A DNA stretch of 54,633 bases, from the NCBI RefSeq assembly GCF_002933855.1, contig NZ_BFAQ01000058.1, positions 1-54,633 of the forward strand, in the 5' to 3' direction. The notes beneath the pieces are model-generated. The model saw only the letters and a program-made list of their open reading frames with translations. It did no database searches and was not told the origin of the DNA. Within the stretch, counting starts at the first letter, position 1. Each line of letters begins with the position of its first letter. Positions 1-8,266 of the stretch are shown here, in pieces. This stretch comes from Vibrio penaeicida. GTDB lineage: Bacteria > Pseudomonadota > Gammaproteobacteria > Enterobacterales > Vibrionaceae. The translations under genes and the position numbers were made by a program.

Positions 1-8
1 TCAAAGCG

Positions 9-136
9 CTATAACGCCGCATTAAGTGGTGAACAACGCGACCACCCAAGCCTAAACCTTGCCACATTTAGCACTAAAGCTGACCTGAAATGAAATTGCC
101 AAGCGTTGAGAATCCGTCTTAAATGCTTTGTTAAGC
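9..136 (-). repeat. integron attC site (VCR-like)
   Basis: On the minus strand this 128-bp element opens with GCTTAAC (a perfect RYYYAAC box, 130-136) followed by AAAGCATTTAAGACGGATTC. It closes with CACTTAATGCGGCGTTATAG, whose last seven bases (9-15) are a GTTRRRY-like box with one mismatch. The ends are partly complementary, as in the long attC sites of Vibrio superintegrons. It starts directly after the stop codon of the gene at 137-1033, the normal gene-then-attC order of a cassette. Confidence 0.88.
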
Positions 137-1033
137 TTATTTTATTGCGTCAAGGTGCCTCTTTAGAACGTTCTCGACCTTTACTTTCCCTGATATTGAG
201 TTTTCATAGAAAATACAGCGGAAACCTGAAACATCAAATGGTAGTTTTTCTCTAGTTCTATCACACAACAGAATCGTAGGTTTATCTAACGCATGTGCAT
301 AGCCAACTTCATAATATACATTCGGGTTATCAGGTGTTATATCCGCTAGAATCAACGAGCTTTCACGTATTGCTGTAGTTATATCTTGTATAAGCTGAGT
401 GTTGGTATACATATTATCTGCTCGAACAACTTCATAACCATACGCCTCGCAAATAGGCTTAATCACCTCCGTATACAATGAATTAAATTCATCTGTAAAC
501 TGCATGACTATAAATGCCTTTGGCTGCTCAGATTTGACTTTAAAATCACGAACACTAGCATCGCCGATACCACGATAAAGAAGTTCCATCTGAGAATTAT
601 TGATACTAGCTGACGCTGAACAAACCTTCACATCGTTAATATATAAAGATATATTCGAACCACTACATTTAATGTTTACTTGTAACCATTCGTCGGTGGT
701 AATTTCGACACCAACTCCATTTTTGCTTAAGTGCTCATATTTTCCATTTACTAGTTTAGCTATACCATATGCAGCTATCGAAGAATTGATTCCTACGTTT
801 AGCGGTTCATTGCTATCGACTCCAAGCAATAACTGGATCTTATCTTTAGGACTAGAAATCTTAGTTTTGAACTCAATTTCACCCTCTTGAAAACTTAGGT
901 TAGTTCTTAACTTCTGTCCTTTTTGCTTATCGAAATCTACCACTTCATCATTTTCATCTAGTTGAGGTGCGAAGTTGATTTCATCTTTCTTTACTGAAGG
1001 GTTTCCCCAAATTGGTAACCAACTAACTTTCAT
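137..1033 (-). CDS. cassette-borne LamG-like plus deoxyribosyltransferase/TIR-like protein
   Basis: 298 aa, no signal peptide. Residues about 25-165 look like a concanavalin/LamG jelly roll (the alternating strands around WLQVNIKCSG and ISLYINDVKV). Residues about 170-298 match the family of predicted nucleoside 2-deoxyribosyltransferase-like or TIR-like domains: KAFIVMQF, the RADN segment, ILADITPDNPNVYYEVGYAHAL with a likely catalytic Glu at 242, and KLPFDVSGFRCIFYE. Known relatives of this domain act on nucleotides or NAD, and several serve as effectors in bacterial immunity. The gene is the payload of an integron cassette and ends exactly at the attC. It is more AT-rich than the operon to its right. 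A ligand-sensing domain joined to a nucleotide-hydrolysing effector is my inference; the function is unknown. Confidence 0.8.
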   Translation of the reverse strand: MKVSWLPIWGNPSVKKDEINFAPQLDENDEVVDFDKQKGQKLRTNLSFQEGEIEFKTKISSPKDKIQLLLGVDSNEPLNVGINSSIAAYGIAKLVNGKYEHLSKNGVGVEITTDEWLQVNIKCSGSNISLYINDVKVCSASASINNSQMELLYRGIGDASVRDFKVKSEQPKAFIVMQFTDEFNSLYTEVIKPICEAYGYEVVRADNMYTNTQLIQDITTAIRESSLILADITPDNPNVYYEVGYAHALDKPTILLCDRTREKLPFDVSGFRCIFYENSISGKVKVENVLKRHLDAIK

Positions 1034-1425
1034 TTATACTCCAAATTTTTCAATAAGCTTAACAACTTATTAGACCGATACAATCCGCCTATCTCTGCAG
1101 CTTGTATCCACCTAACATGTTTCCGCTCTGTTCTTAAACTATTTTAAATTCATGCGATTATGCCACGAAATTGATTTCATAGGGTTGTGAAGTCTGGAAA
1201 ATGTCGAGCTAAAACGCGATTGTACAAAAAAGTATCAGCTTGGTTATATGTACAGTAAGAAATGAGAGTGTATCACAGCCGTGAGATATACACCGACTAA
1301 GGCATAAAAAAGCTGCCTGCCTTGGTGAAGACAGACAGAAATGTAGTGCTCGGTTAAGGGTCTCTGCTTTTCTCGATAGAGCAGCTACCCATTTGGAAAT
1401 CCAAGTTCCTTTTAGTCTAAAGTTC
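1034..1425. other. 392-bp junction between integron cassette and catabolic operon
   Basis: No credible gene. On the minus strand, 1057-1063 reads GTTAAGC, a perfect GTTRRRY core, 24 bases before the cassette start codon, so the cassette probably runs from 1062 down to 15. No attC or integrase was recognised to the right of it. The operon terminator lies at 1306-1338. Confidence 0.5.
1306..1338 (-). terminator. rho-independent terminator of the catabolic operon
   Basis: On the minus strand a 9-bp stem (CTGTCTGTC with GGCAGGCAG, two G-U pairs) with an 8-base loop is followed by a run of T. It lies about 90 bases after the maleate isomerase stop codon. Confidence 0.75.
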
Positions 1426-2184
1426 TTAATATTTACCTGAAAGCAGTGAACCAAAATCAGGTACGTGGGTGTCAATGCCTAGCTCTTTCATCATTTTGTA
1501 TGCCGTAGCAACGGATGATGAAATAACAGGGATACCAATGCGATCTTCAATAGGCTGTATCGAAGGCAAGGAAGGCATCTGTACACATGCAGATGCCACC
1601 AGCACGTCCACCCCTGAAGTTTGCAGCTTCTTGGTTATCTCAATAGGGGCTCTCGGATTTTGTGTACCTACCTCTAAGTTATTTGATATCTCCAATGAAA
1701 GGCTATCAACCACTTCAATCCCCTCATTTTCAATGTAATCAATCACAAGCGCGGTGAGCGGCTTCATGTATGGTGCCAACAGCGATATTCTTTTAGCTCC
1801 TAACGCATGAAGCCCTTCAACCAATGCGCCAGCACTCGTCACTACAGGGCAGTTAGCCCCATTTTGTGTCGCCACATCACCCAAGCGTTTTTCCGATTCG
1901 CGGTGGTACCCCCGCCCCATGCTCATTATCGCAACCAAGCAGGCATACCCCATCACATCCACGTGCGCATCGGATAATTCCAAGGCGCACCGCAAGCTGT
2001 CGCTGTCCATTTTTTCCAGTTCAGATTTTGTCACGCTCTTCATTCGCATTCGCGAAGAATGAAACGTAAATCGTTCAGGGTGAACACTTTCTCGCGCTCG
2101 AAAAATCGCTGGTACTTCCGTTTCCATTGTAATGTTGGAAGACGGAACAATTTGACCAATACGAAAACGTCGTGGTGCCGTCAT
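1426..2184 (-). CDS. maleate cis-trans isomerase (Asp/Glu racemase superfamily)
   Basis: 252 aa. Maleate isomerases of this family turn maleate into fumarate using two cysteines, and both appear in place: Cys82 in YACLVA and Cys200 in ASACVQMPS. The N-terminus RIGQIVPSSNITMETE is the family signature. It is the last gene of the operon and overlaps the nitrilase-family gene by 4 bp (ATGA), so the two are translationally coupled. Its presence says the pathway yields free maleate, meaning the ring-cleavage product is hydrolysed without prior cis-trans isomerisation. Arylmalonate decarboxylase and hydantoin racemase are relatives, but the start motif and operon context favour maleate isomerase. 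Confidence 0.85.
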   Translation of the reverse strand: MTAPRRFRIGQIVPSSNITMETEVPAIFRARESVHPERFTFHSSRMRMKSVTKSELEKMDSDSLRCALELSDAHVDVMGYACLVAIMSMGRGYHRESEKRLGDVATQNGANCPVVTSAGALVEGLHALGAKRISLLAPYMKPLTALVIDYIENEGIEVVDSLSLEISNNLEVGTQNPRAPIEITKKLQTSGVDVLVASACVQMPSLPSIQPIEDRIGIPVISSSVATAYKMMKELGIDTHVPDFGSLLSGKY

Positions 2185-3239
2185 AAATCGCGCTCCTTTG
2201 CTGCATAGGCTTTATCTATGTTTGTCTCTGCGAAATTATCCGAGGTGATGTTTTCCGAGACTTGTGCATCACCATCATGAAAATGAGCGGACTGAATCGG
2301 ATTGCGATTCACATGAAGTTGGAACACATCGAATCGATTGTAGTGCCCCGTTATGTCATGCATTTGCCTCGGTTGAATACACTTGTTTAGGTCAATCTCC
2401 GCATAAACAATACCTTCTTCATCAATGAGAGGTTCACCCATTACGCGTCCGTCGGGACCAATAAACCCAGTGAACGCACTGCTTTTTCGCTTCAAGAGCG
2501 CTTCAGATTCTGGGTGCGACTCTTTAAATGTGTCGATGATTTCCTGCGAAATGGTCGAGCAAGACACCGCCGTAAACACCTTACCTTCAAACGAGTGCGC
2601 AGAAGATCGGAGCTTTATGGCTTCTGCCATGTTGTAATCTGGCGGCGCAACAGGCAATGAAATGTAGTTTGCGACATGCATCAGTTCCCCCTGAGCAAGC
2701 AAAGAGAAGCGAGCCAGAGTATTGGTATTCTCGCCACAAGCTAACGCCCCAAGCGGACCAACCGACGTTTTATGTACTTTCAGTTGCGAACCGTCACCCG
2801 GCGTCCAAGTGAGCTTTTCTGCCCACGTTGGCATGAGCTTTCTGTGCTTCCCTATTATTTCGCCCTCGTCGCTGATGATCACAATCGTGTTGTAAAGTGT
2901 CCCAACGCCCACCGAACTTCGCTCGTTCACACCAATCACTACATTCGCCTTAAAGCGAGCGGCTTGCTGAGCAATTTTCTCGATTTCCGGACCAGGGATC
3001 TCAATTGCACACTTACACAGCTTTTCAAACCACGAGCTACCTTCTGGCGGCGTCATGATCCAGTTCCAATAGGGGTAACCGGGAATGAAAACCTCAGGAA
3101 ACGCAATCAAGGTAGCGCCTTCTAACGCCGCCTCTTCAATAAGATCGCATGCCTTATCTACGGTCGCATCTGTATCGAGGAAAACAGGTGCAGCTTGAAT
3201 GGCAGCGGCTTTAAACACATTCAGTTCTAATGCTGGCAT
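2181..3239 (-). CDS. nitrilase-family carbon-nitrogen hydrolase
   Basis: 352 aa with the Glu-Lys-Cys triad of the nitrilase superfamily: Glu49 in AFPEVFIPG, Lys134 in KHRKLMPT and Cys168 in LACGENTN. Length and the PGYPYWNW segment match branch-1 nitrilases (about 350 aa) better than short amidases. In this operon it sits between the FAH-family hydrolase and maleate isomerase, where an amidase releasing ammonia from maleamate would fit. That is inference: a true nitrilase feeding the pathway, for example on an indolic or aryl nitrile, is the main alternative. The start ATG is followed 9 bp upstream by the FAH stop, and the stop overlaps the maleate isomerase start. Confidence 0.85.
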   Translation of the reverse strand: MPALELNVFKAAAIQAAPVFLDTDATVDKACDLIEEAALEGATLIAFPEVFIPGYPYWNWIMTPPEGSSWFEKLCKCAIEIPGPEIEKIAQQAARFKANVVIGVNERSSVGVGTLYNTIVIISDEGEIIGKHRKLMPTWAEKLTWTPGDGSQLKVHKTSVGPLGALACGENTNTLARFSLLAQGELMHVANYISLPVAPPDYNMAEAIKLRSSAHSFEGKVFTAVSCSTISQEIIDTFKESHPESEALLKRKSSAFTGFIGPDGRVMGEPLIDEEGIVYAEIDLNKCIQPRQMHDITGHYNRFDVFQLHVNRNPIQSAHFHDGDAQVSENITSDNFAETNIDKAYAAKERDL

Positions 3240-3248
3240 AACGCCCCC

Positions 3249-4163
3249 TTACTTTGCCGCGACAACCGAATGCCTAAGGCTTCCGATGTGCTCAAGCTCG
3301 GCCTCAATCACATCACCGGGCCAGACCCACTCTTGAGGTTCGCGCCCAGCCCCCACACCCTCTGGCGTTCCCGTTGCAATAATGTCGCCGGGTTCGAGCG
3401 TGATCCCTTTGCTGATGTCGTTGATGAGTTCGTTCACTTTAAAAAGCATATGACGAGTATTAGAATCTTGTTTCGTCTCACCATTCACCTTTAAACTCAA
3501 ATTCAAATCCTGCGGATCAGAGATTTCATCTGCCGTCACAATGCACGGACCAAAGGGCGCGAACGTGTCTTGCCCTTTTGAATAAATCCATTGACCCGCA
3601 CGGCGGCAATCTCTGGCACTCATATCGATAAGCAAGCTGTAACCAAACACATAATCCAGCGCGGACTCTTTCGACACCCCTTTGGCTTTGGTGCCCATAA
3701 CAACCGCCAGTTCGACTTCCCAATCCAATTGTTGGGTGATCTCAGCATTGTGCTCAATCACATCATTCGGTCCTATCACCGTCGTGGGCGGTTTTGAGAA
3801 AATCACTGGTTGTGTTGGCAAAGCTTTGTCGGTATCCAAAGTGCGGCTCGATTCGGCAACATGCTCAACGTAGTTCAAACCGATTCCAAAAATGTTCTTC
3901 TTAGGTCGAGGGATCGGAGCCAGTAATAACGCATTGGCAAGCGGAGTGCAGCTGTCCGCAGGCCAATTTTTATCGTGGCTTTCGAGCAATTCAGTAGCAA
4001 CACGAACAGCATTCGGTCCTAACTCGATAAAAGACTGCATGCAACTGGGCAAATCAATATTGTTGTGGCTTGCGAGTTTGGATAGATCAATCACTTGATT
4101 ATCGACCAATGCCCCCAAACGCGATTCCGATTGAATGTGTGGGCGAAAAGTAACGAGACGCAT
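3249..4163 (-). CDS. fumarylacetoacetate hydrolase-family protein (acylpyruvase)
   Basis: 304 aa. The C-terminal FAH fold is clear: IFGIGLNYVEH, FSKPPTTVIGPNDVI, the metal-binding acidic residues Glu149 and Glu151 (DWEVELAVVMG) and Asp180, then the GDIIATGTPEGVGAG signature. Family members cleave the C-C bond of acylpyruvates such as maleylpyruvate or fumarylpyruvate. Placed after a gentisate-type dioxygenase and before maleate isomerase, it most likely hydrolyses the cis ring-fission product directly, giving pyruvate and maleate or maleamate. No maleylpyruvate isomerase is encoded in the operon, which supports direct hydrolysis of the cis product. Confidence 0.88.
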   Translation of the reverse strand: MRLVTFRPHIQSESRLGALVDNQVIDLSKLASHNNIDLPSCMQSFIELGPNAVRVATELLESHDKNWPADSCTPLANALLLAPIPRPKKNIFGIGLNYVEHVAESSRTLDTDKALPTQPVIFSKPPTTVIGPNDVIEHNAEITQQLDWEVELAVVMGTKAKGVSKESALDYVFGYSLLIDMSARDCRRAGQWIYSKGQDTFAPFGPCIVTADEISDPQDLNLSLKVNGETKQDSNTRHMLFKVNELINDISKGITLEPGDIIATGTPEGVGAGREPQEWVWPGDVIEAELEHIGSLRHSVVAAK

Positions 4164-4226
4164 AATAAATTCCTTTTTTTCGTGTGAATATTTGACTGAA
4201 TAGCCTTTTTGTTTGGGCTGATTAAA

Positions 4227-5357
4227 TTAGCTGTTCGATACGGGTTGATGCCCATCGTTTTCTGCGAGTGCTTCCTCTCGATACAAACCCAAAGCTTCAA
4301 TGGTGGGCAAATCGCTGAAGCAAAACAGGCATGTATCTTCCGTATCAGAGGCGTTCACATGTTCATGAAATGCCCACGAAGGCACACAGAAGATGTCTCT
4401 TTCCTTCCAATCAAAACGTTTGCCGTTAATGATGGAATGCCCCTTCCCTTTTGCAACATGGTAGATAAAGCTGCCTGTGTGGCGGTGCGCTTTTCCCTTA
4501 AACCCGGGTCGTAGCATTTGCATACTCGCACCCATGGTTTTCATCACGTGTCCCCCTGTAACGGGGTTGGTGTAATGCATTAAAATATCGTCGTAGGGGT
4601 TACCATCGGACACCGCCGCCATCTTCGTTAGCGCGTCGTAGGTGGGTTCCCATTGGTATTTAAATAATGGGGAATAGGGCTTATCCCAACTCACGTTTTG
4701 AGGGCGCAGTGCTCGCCCTGCCCAAAGTCCAATGGAGTTATCAACGGGCTGTGTGATCGCCTGATTTAAGTCTGGATGAACCTCATAAAAGCCCGCTTCG
4801 AACGCGTTAACCAAAGGAATGTCGAGCCCATCTTGCCAAATACACGGCGTGCCACCTTCTTCAACTCCATGTTCGTGCCACGTACCATTGGGAGTTAATA
4901 CAAAGTCGTTAGCGCCGAGAGGCATTTTTTGCCCGTCGACAATGGTATAAGCACCACTGCCTTCCATAATAAACCTGAGAGCCGAAGAAGAATGCGCATG
5001 AGCACTGGCTGCCTCTCCAGGGAACATCACTTGCAACCCTGAATACAACCATCCCACCGCAGCGGCAACGTCTTGGCGACCAGGGTTATTTAAATAAACA
5101 ACGCGTCTCCCTGCTTGCTCAGGCGTCACCAATTCTGCCGACTTAAGCACTTTGCTGCGAAGATCTTCATAACGCCACAAAACAGGTTCAGACTCTGATT
5201 TAGGCTCCCAAGGTTCTATTTTGTTCGCCACCGTCCAAAGTGCGCCCGTATTAAGCGCTTTAAGATCTTTATAGTAAGAAACCAACTCCGGGGTATCGGC
5301 GACATTAGCTCGACCGATCACATCTTCAATATAATCATCGTAATTTTCGGTAGACAT
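4227..5357 (-). CDS. gentisate 1,2-dioxygenase-type bicupin ring-cleavage dioxygenase
   Basis: 376 aa, the normal size for gentisate 1,2-dioxygenases. The N-terminal cupin carries the iron ligands His120 and His122 (SAHAHSSSALRFIMEG) and a third histidine at 161 or 163 (TWHEHG). The C-terminal cupin has HRHTGSFIYHV at 291-300 and AFHEHV at 330-334. The family inserts O2 between the carboxyl-bearing and ortho-hydroxyl-bearing carbons of gentisate; related enzymes accept 5-hydroxyanthranilate or 5-nitrosalicylate analogues. In this operon the substrate should be the free acid released by the thioesterase. The start is supported by an AAGGAG ribosome-binding site 8 bases upstream. Whether the ortho group is OH or NH2 cannot be settled by reading. 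Confidence 0.87.
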   Translation of the reverse strand: MSTENYDDYIEDVIGRANVADTPELVSYYKDLKALNTGALWTVANKIEPWEPKSESEPVLWRYEDLRSKVLKSAELVTPEQAGRRVVYLNNPGRQDVAAAVGWLYSGLQVMFPGEAASAHAHSSSALRFIMEGSGAYTIVDGQKMPLGANDFVLTPNGTWHEHGVEEGGTPCIWQDGLDIPLVNAFEAGFYEVHPDLNQAITQPVDNSIGLWAGRALRPQNVSWDKPYSPLFKYQWEPTYDALTKMAAVSDGNPYDDILMHYTNPVTGGHVMKTMGASMQMLRPGFKGKAHRHTGSFIYHVAKGKGHSIINGKRFDWKERDIFCVPSWAFHEHVNASDTEDTCLFCFSDLPTIEALGLYREEALAENDGHQPVSNS

Positions 5358-5384
5358 AGTGTATCTCCTTTAATTGGATAATGT

Positions 5385-7715
5385 TTACGTTCTCGTATTG
5401 GGTAGTTCTGGCTCGAGTACTCTTCGATCTTTCGGCAGAGCCGCTAGATAAGGGCGAGGCAGTGGCAAAGGCCAATCCATGCGGTTACATTCATCTATCA
5501 ACCAATTGGGGCTGAGCATGAAAGGACGAGCTAACGCACACAAATCGGCCCGACCCGCTGCGATAATGCTGTTGACTTGGTCAGCGTCTGTAATGTTGCC
5601 GACCGCGATGGTGGGTATGTCGCCTTCGTTGCGGATACGATCCGACATTGGGGTTTGATACATGCGCCCGTACACGGGTTTCTGTTCTGGTGTCACTTCA
5701 CCCGTAGATACCACGATCATGTCGGCACCGGCTTGTTTAAAGAGACGGGATATTTCTATCGCTTCATCAACTGTCGTGCCGCTTTCCACCCAATCGGTAG
5801 CCGAGATGCGAACGGCAATCGGTTTATCCTTGGGCCACGCTTCACGGACGGCAGCAAACACTTCAATAGGGAAGCGGACTCGGTTCGCCAATGACCCTCC
5901 GTATCGATCCTCACGCTGATTGGTTATCGGCGAAATAAAGCTCGACAGCAGATACCCTTGGCTTGCTTGAAGCTCTAACCAATCAAACCCAGCTTCATCG
6001 GCTCTTTTGGTGGCGTCCACAAAGTCTTGAATCATGTTAACCATGTCTTCGCCTGTCATTTCTCTCGGCACGGGGCTAACGTCGGGTAGGTAAGGGATAG
6101 GGGAAGCAGATACCGTCATCCAGTTGCCTTCCTTTAGAGGGTGACCCGGCTTTTCCCAACCTAACTGACTAGAACCACGACGCCCTGCGTGCCCTAATTG
6201 AATCCCAATGTGTGCCGAGCTGTTTTCATGCACATAGGCGGTAATGTCTGCCCACTTACGCTGCTGTTCTTCATTCCAAATTCCAGTACAGCCCTCGGTA
6301 ACACGTCCACTTTTCGACACCGATACCATCTCGGTCATAACAAGCCCTGCACCACCTAGGGCACGAGCCCCCAGATGCACCGTATGCATGTCTGATGGCT
6401 TACCATTGTTGGCGCTGTATAAAAGCGTTGGTGACACAACCACTCTGTTCGCTAATGTAACGCCTCGCACTTTATAGGGAGAAAGCAACGGCACGGCGCT
6501 TCCAGTGCTAGACACCTCACATTGAGCCTGTTTCAACCACTTTTCGTAGCGGTTAATCCATGCAGGATCGCGTAAGCGGAGATTTTCATGAGAGATCCTC
6601 TGTGAACGCGTCAGCAAAGAATACGCAAACTGCTGTGGCTCCATGTCTTCATAACGTTCTACGTTTTCAAACCACTCCGTAGAATTCCTAGCTGCGTTTT
6701 GGATCTTCATGACTTCTACATTTCGGATTTTTTTGTAGTATTCCAAGCCCGATTTAATGTTCGATTGAGACTGCCTTAAACATTGCGTCAGCTCTATGGC
6801 ATCCTCCAAAGCTAACTTGGTGCCAGAACCAATCGAGAAATGCGCGGTGTGAGCGGCATCGCCCATAAGAACCAGTGGTACGGCTTTCTGGGAATTTTCA
6901 TCTGGTTTAATCCAATGCACCCAGTTCTCACAAATCACCCGAGGGAATTGGATCCAAATGGCAGAACCGCGCAAATGGGAGGCATTGGATATCAATTTGT
7001 GACCATCCAACCAAGGGGAAAACAACTGTTCACAAAATTCGATGCCTTCTTCTTGGCTCATCTTATCGATGCCTGCTTTATGAAACGTTTCGTCGGTGGT
7101 TTCGACAATGAACGTCGACCGTCCTTCTTCAAATTGATAGGCATGAACTTGAAACCAGCCATATTTGGTGGGCATAAACAAAAAGGTAAACGCATCGAAG
7201 ATTTTTTCGGTTCCTAGCCATACAAAGCGGCACTTTCTCACGTCGATGTCTGGCTTAAACTCCGATTCATATTTCGTTCTGATGGCGCTATTAATGCCAT
7301 CGGAAGCGATAACCAGATCGGCATCGTATTCACGAGCAATGTCTTTTTCATTCTCAACATTGGTTTCAAAAACAAGCTCTACCCCCACTTCTTCACAACG
7401 GGCTTGCAGAATGTTGAGCAATCTCTTTCGGCCTATGCCAATAAACCCATGCCCTGAACTGCGAATGGCTTCGCCTTTAAAATGGATATCAATGTCACCC
7501 CATTTACTGAATTCAGATTCAATGGTTTTTGCAGAAACCAAATCGGCTTTTTGTAAGTTCTCTAGCGTCGCATCGGAAAACACTACACCCCAGCCAAAGG
7601 TGTCGTAGGGTCGGTTCCGCTCTATCACCACAATCCGATTTTCGGGGTTTTCCAGTTTCATTAATAAGCCGAAATACAGCCCAGCTGGTCCTCCGCCAAT
7701 GCAAACAATATTCAT
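5385..7715 (-). CDS. aminobenzoyl-CoA/salicylyl-CoA flavin monooxygenase fused to old-yellow-enzyme domain
   Basis: 776 aa natural fusion. Residues 1-390 are a class A flavoprotein monooxygenase: VCIGGGPAGLYFG for FAD, ASDGINSAIRTKY, and VLMGDAAHTAHFSIGSGTKLALEDA. Residues about 405-776 are an old-yellow-enzyme domain: LLSPYKVRGVTLANRVVVSP, IGIQLGHAGRRGS, and the ALARPFML end. This architecture is known from 2-aminobenzoyl-CoA monooxygenase/reductase of Azoarcus and from bifunctional salicylyl-CoA 5-hydroxylase/oxidoreductase annotations. It acts on an aryl-CoA thioester, adding oxygen at C5. Its neighbours, a thioesterase and a gentisate-type dioxygenase, imply that the product stays aromatic here. 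It overlaps the thioesterase gene by 4 bp. Confidence 0.88.
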   Translation of the reverse strand: MNIVCIGGGPAGLYFGLLMKLENPENRIVVIERNRPYDTFGWGVVFSDATLENLQKADLVSAKTIESEFSKWGDIDIHFKGEAIRSSGHGFIGIGRKRLLNILQARCEEVGVELVFETNVENEKDIAREYDADLVIASDGINSAIRTKYESEFKPDIDVRKCRFVWLGTEKIFDAFTFLFMPTKYGWFQVHAYQFEEGRSTFIVETTDETFHKAGIDKMSQEEGIEFCEQLFSPWLDGHKLISNASHLRGSAIWIQFPRVICENWVHWIKPDENSQKAVPLVLMGDAAHTAHFSIGSGTKLALEDAIELTQCLRQSQSNIKSGLEYYKKIRNVEVMKIQNAARNSTEWFENVERYEDMEPQQFAYSLLTRSQRISHENLRLRDPAWINRYEKWLKQAQCEVSSTGSAVPLLSPYKVRGVTLANRVVVSPTLLYSANNGKPSDMHTVHLGARALGGAGLVMTEMVSVSKSGRVTEGCTGIWNEEQQRKWADITAYVHENSSAHIGIQLGHAGRRGSSQLGWEKPGHPLKEGNWMTVSASPIPYLPDVSPVPREMTGEDMVNMIQDFVDATKRADEAGFDWLELQASQGYLLSSFISPITNQREDRYGGSLANRVRFPIEVFAAVREAWPKDKPIAVRISATDWVESGTTVDEAIEISRLFKQAGADMIVVSTGEVTPEQKPVYGRMYQTPMSDRIRNEGDIPTIAVGNITDADQVNSIIAAGRADLCALARPFMLSPNWLIDECNRMDWPLPLPRPYLAALPKDRRVLEPELPNTRT

Positions 7716-8254
7716 AGGGTACTCCTTTGTTTTTTCGTCCCTTCTTGGGAAGAAGAGAGTTCGTTAGTCGTAGAAAGCCCTTGTGGAGTAAGCTCTTGAG
7801 GAGTAAGCGCTTGAGGAGAAGACGGCTCACTAGTAGAGGCATTTAGAAAGTATTGGATAGCGATATTCAGTTCTTCAGGAATAGGAATCGAGCAGTGCGT
7901 TTCTAAAGAAGTGGTCACTAAGGTTTGTTGAACCTTCATTCTCGGATCGCCGTTCTGCCCGATACAGCGGTATTCAAGGGTGAACGATTTCGTTCCGAGG
8001 CGTACCACTTCGAGCTCTAGGTAAACGTCGTCTCCCATCTGGCTCACTGCGGTAAAATCGGCCTCTAAATGAACAATGGGCATGCCGAATTTGGCACGCC
8101 CAATGTAGCCAGCAAAACCGCCTTCCAATATGGAATCGACCCACGCTTCTAAAAGGTCATTGAACATGACGAAGTACTGCGGATAGAACACGATACCTGC
8201 CGGATCGCAGTCCGAAAATCGTATTTTATAAGGTAAAGAAAACGAACGTTTCAT
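7712..8254 (-). CDS. 4-hydroxybenzoyl-CoA-type acyl-CoA thioesterase
   Basis: 180 aa. Residues 1-140 are a hotdog-fold 4HBT domain with the motif IRFSDCDPAGIVFYPQYF, where the Asp is the usual catalytic residue. It is expected to hydrolyse the aryl-CoA made by the adjacent monooxygenase, releasing gentisate or 5-hydroxyanthranilate for the dioxygenase. The C-terminal tail (about 140-180) is low-complexity Ser/Thr/Gln/Pro and is partly built from a 15-bp tandem repeat at 7780-7824, which extends the protein beyond the usual 130-150 aa. The stop overlaps the next gene's start. Confidence 0.85.
   Translation of the reverse strand: MKRSFSLPYKIRFSDCDPAGIVFYPQYFVMFNDLLEAWVDSILEGGFAGYIGRAKFGMPIVHLEADFTAVSQMGDDVYLELEVVRLGTKSFTLEYRCIGQNGDPRMKVQQTLVTTSLETHCSIPIPEELNIAIQYFLNASTSEPSSPQALTPQELTPQGLSTTNELSSSQEGTKKQRSTL
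7780..7824. repeat. 15-bp tandem repeat, 3 imperfect copies inside a coding sequence
   Basis: Units at 7780-7794, 7795-7809 and 7810-7824 (plus-strand form CTTGAGGAGTAAGCG). Being a multiple of three, it encodes a repeated pentapeptide (ALTPQ, ELTPQ, GLS) in the thioesterase tail. Confidence 0.85.
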
Positions 8255-8266
8255 TATTCCTCCTAA

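Noticed and set aside
1209..1475. 88-codon minus-strand frame after the operon
   Set aside because: It overlaps the operon terminator and the end of the maleate isomerase gene in another frame.
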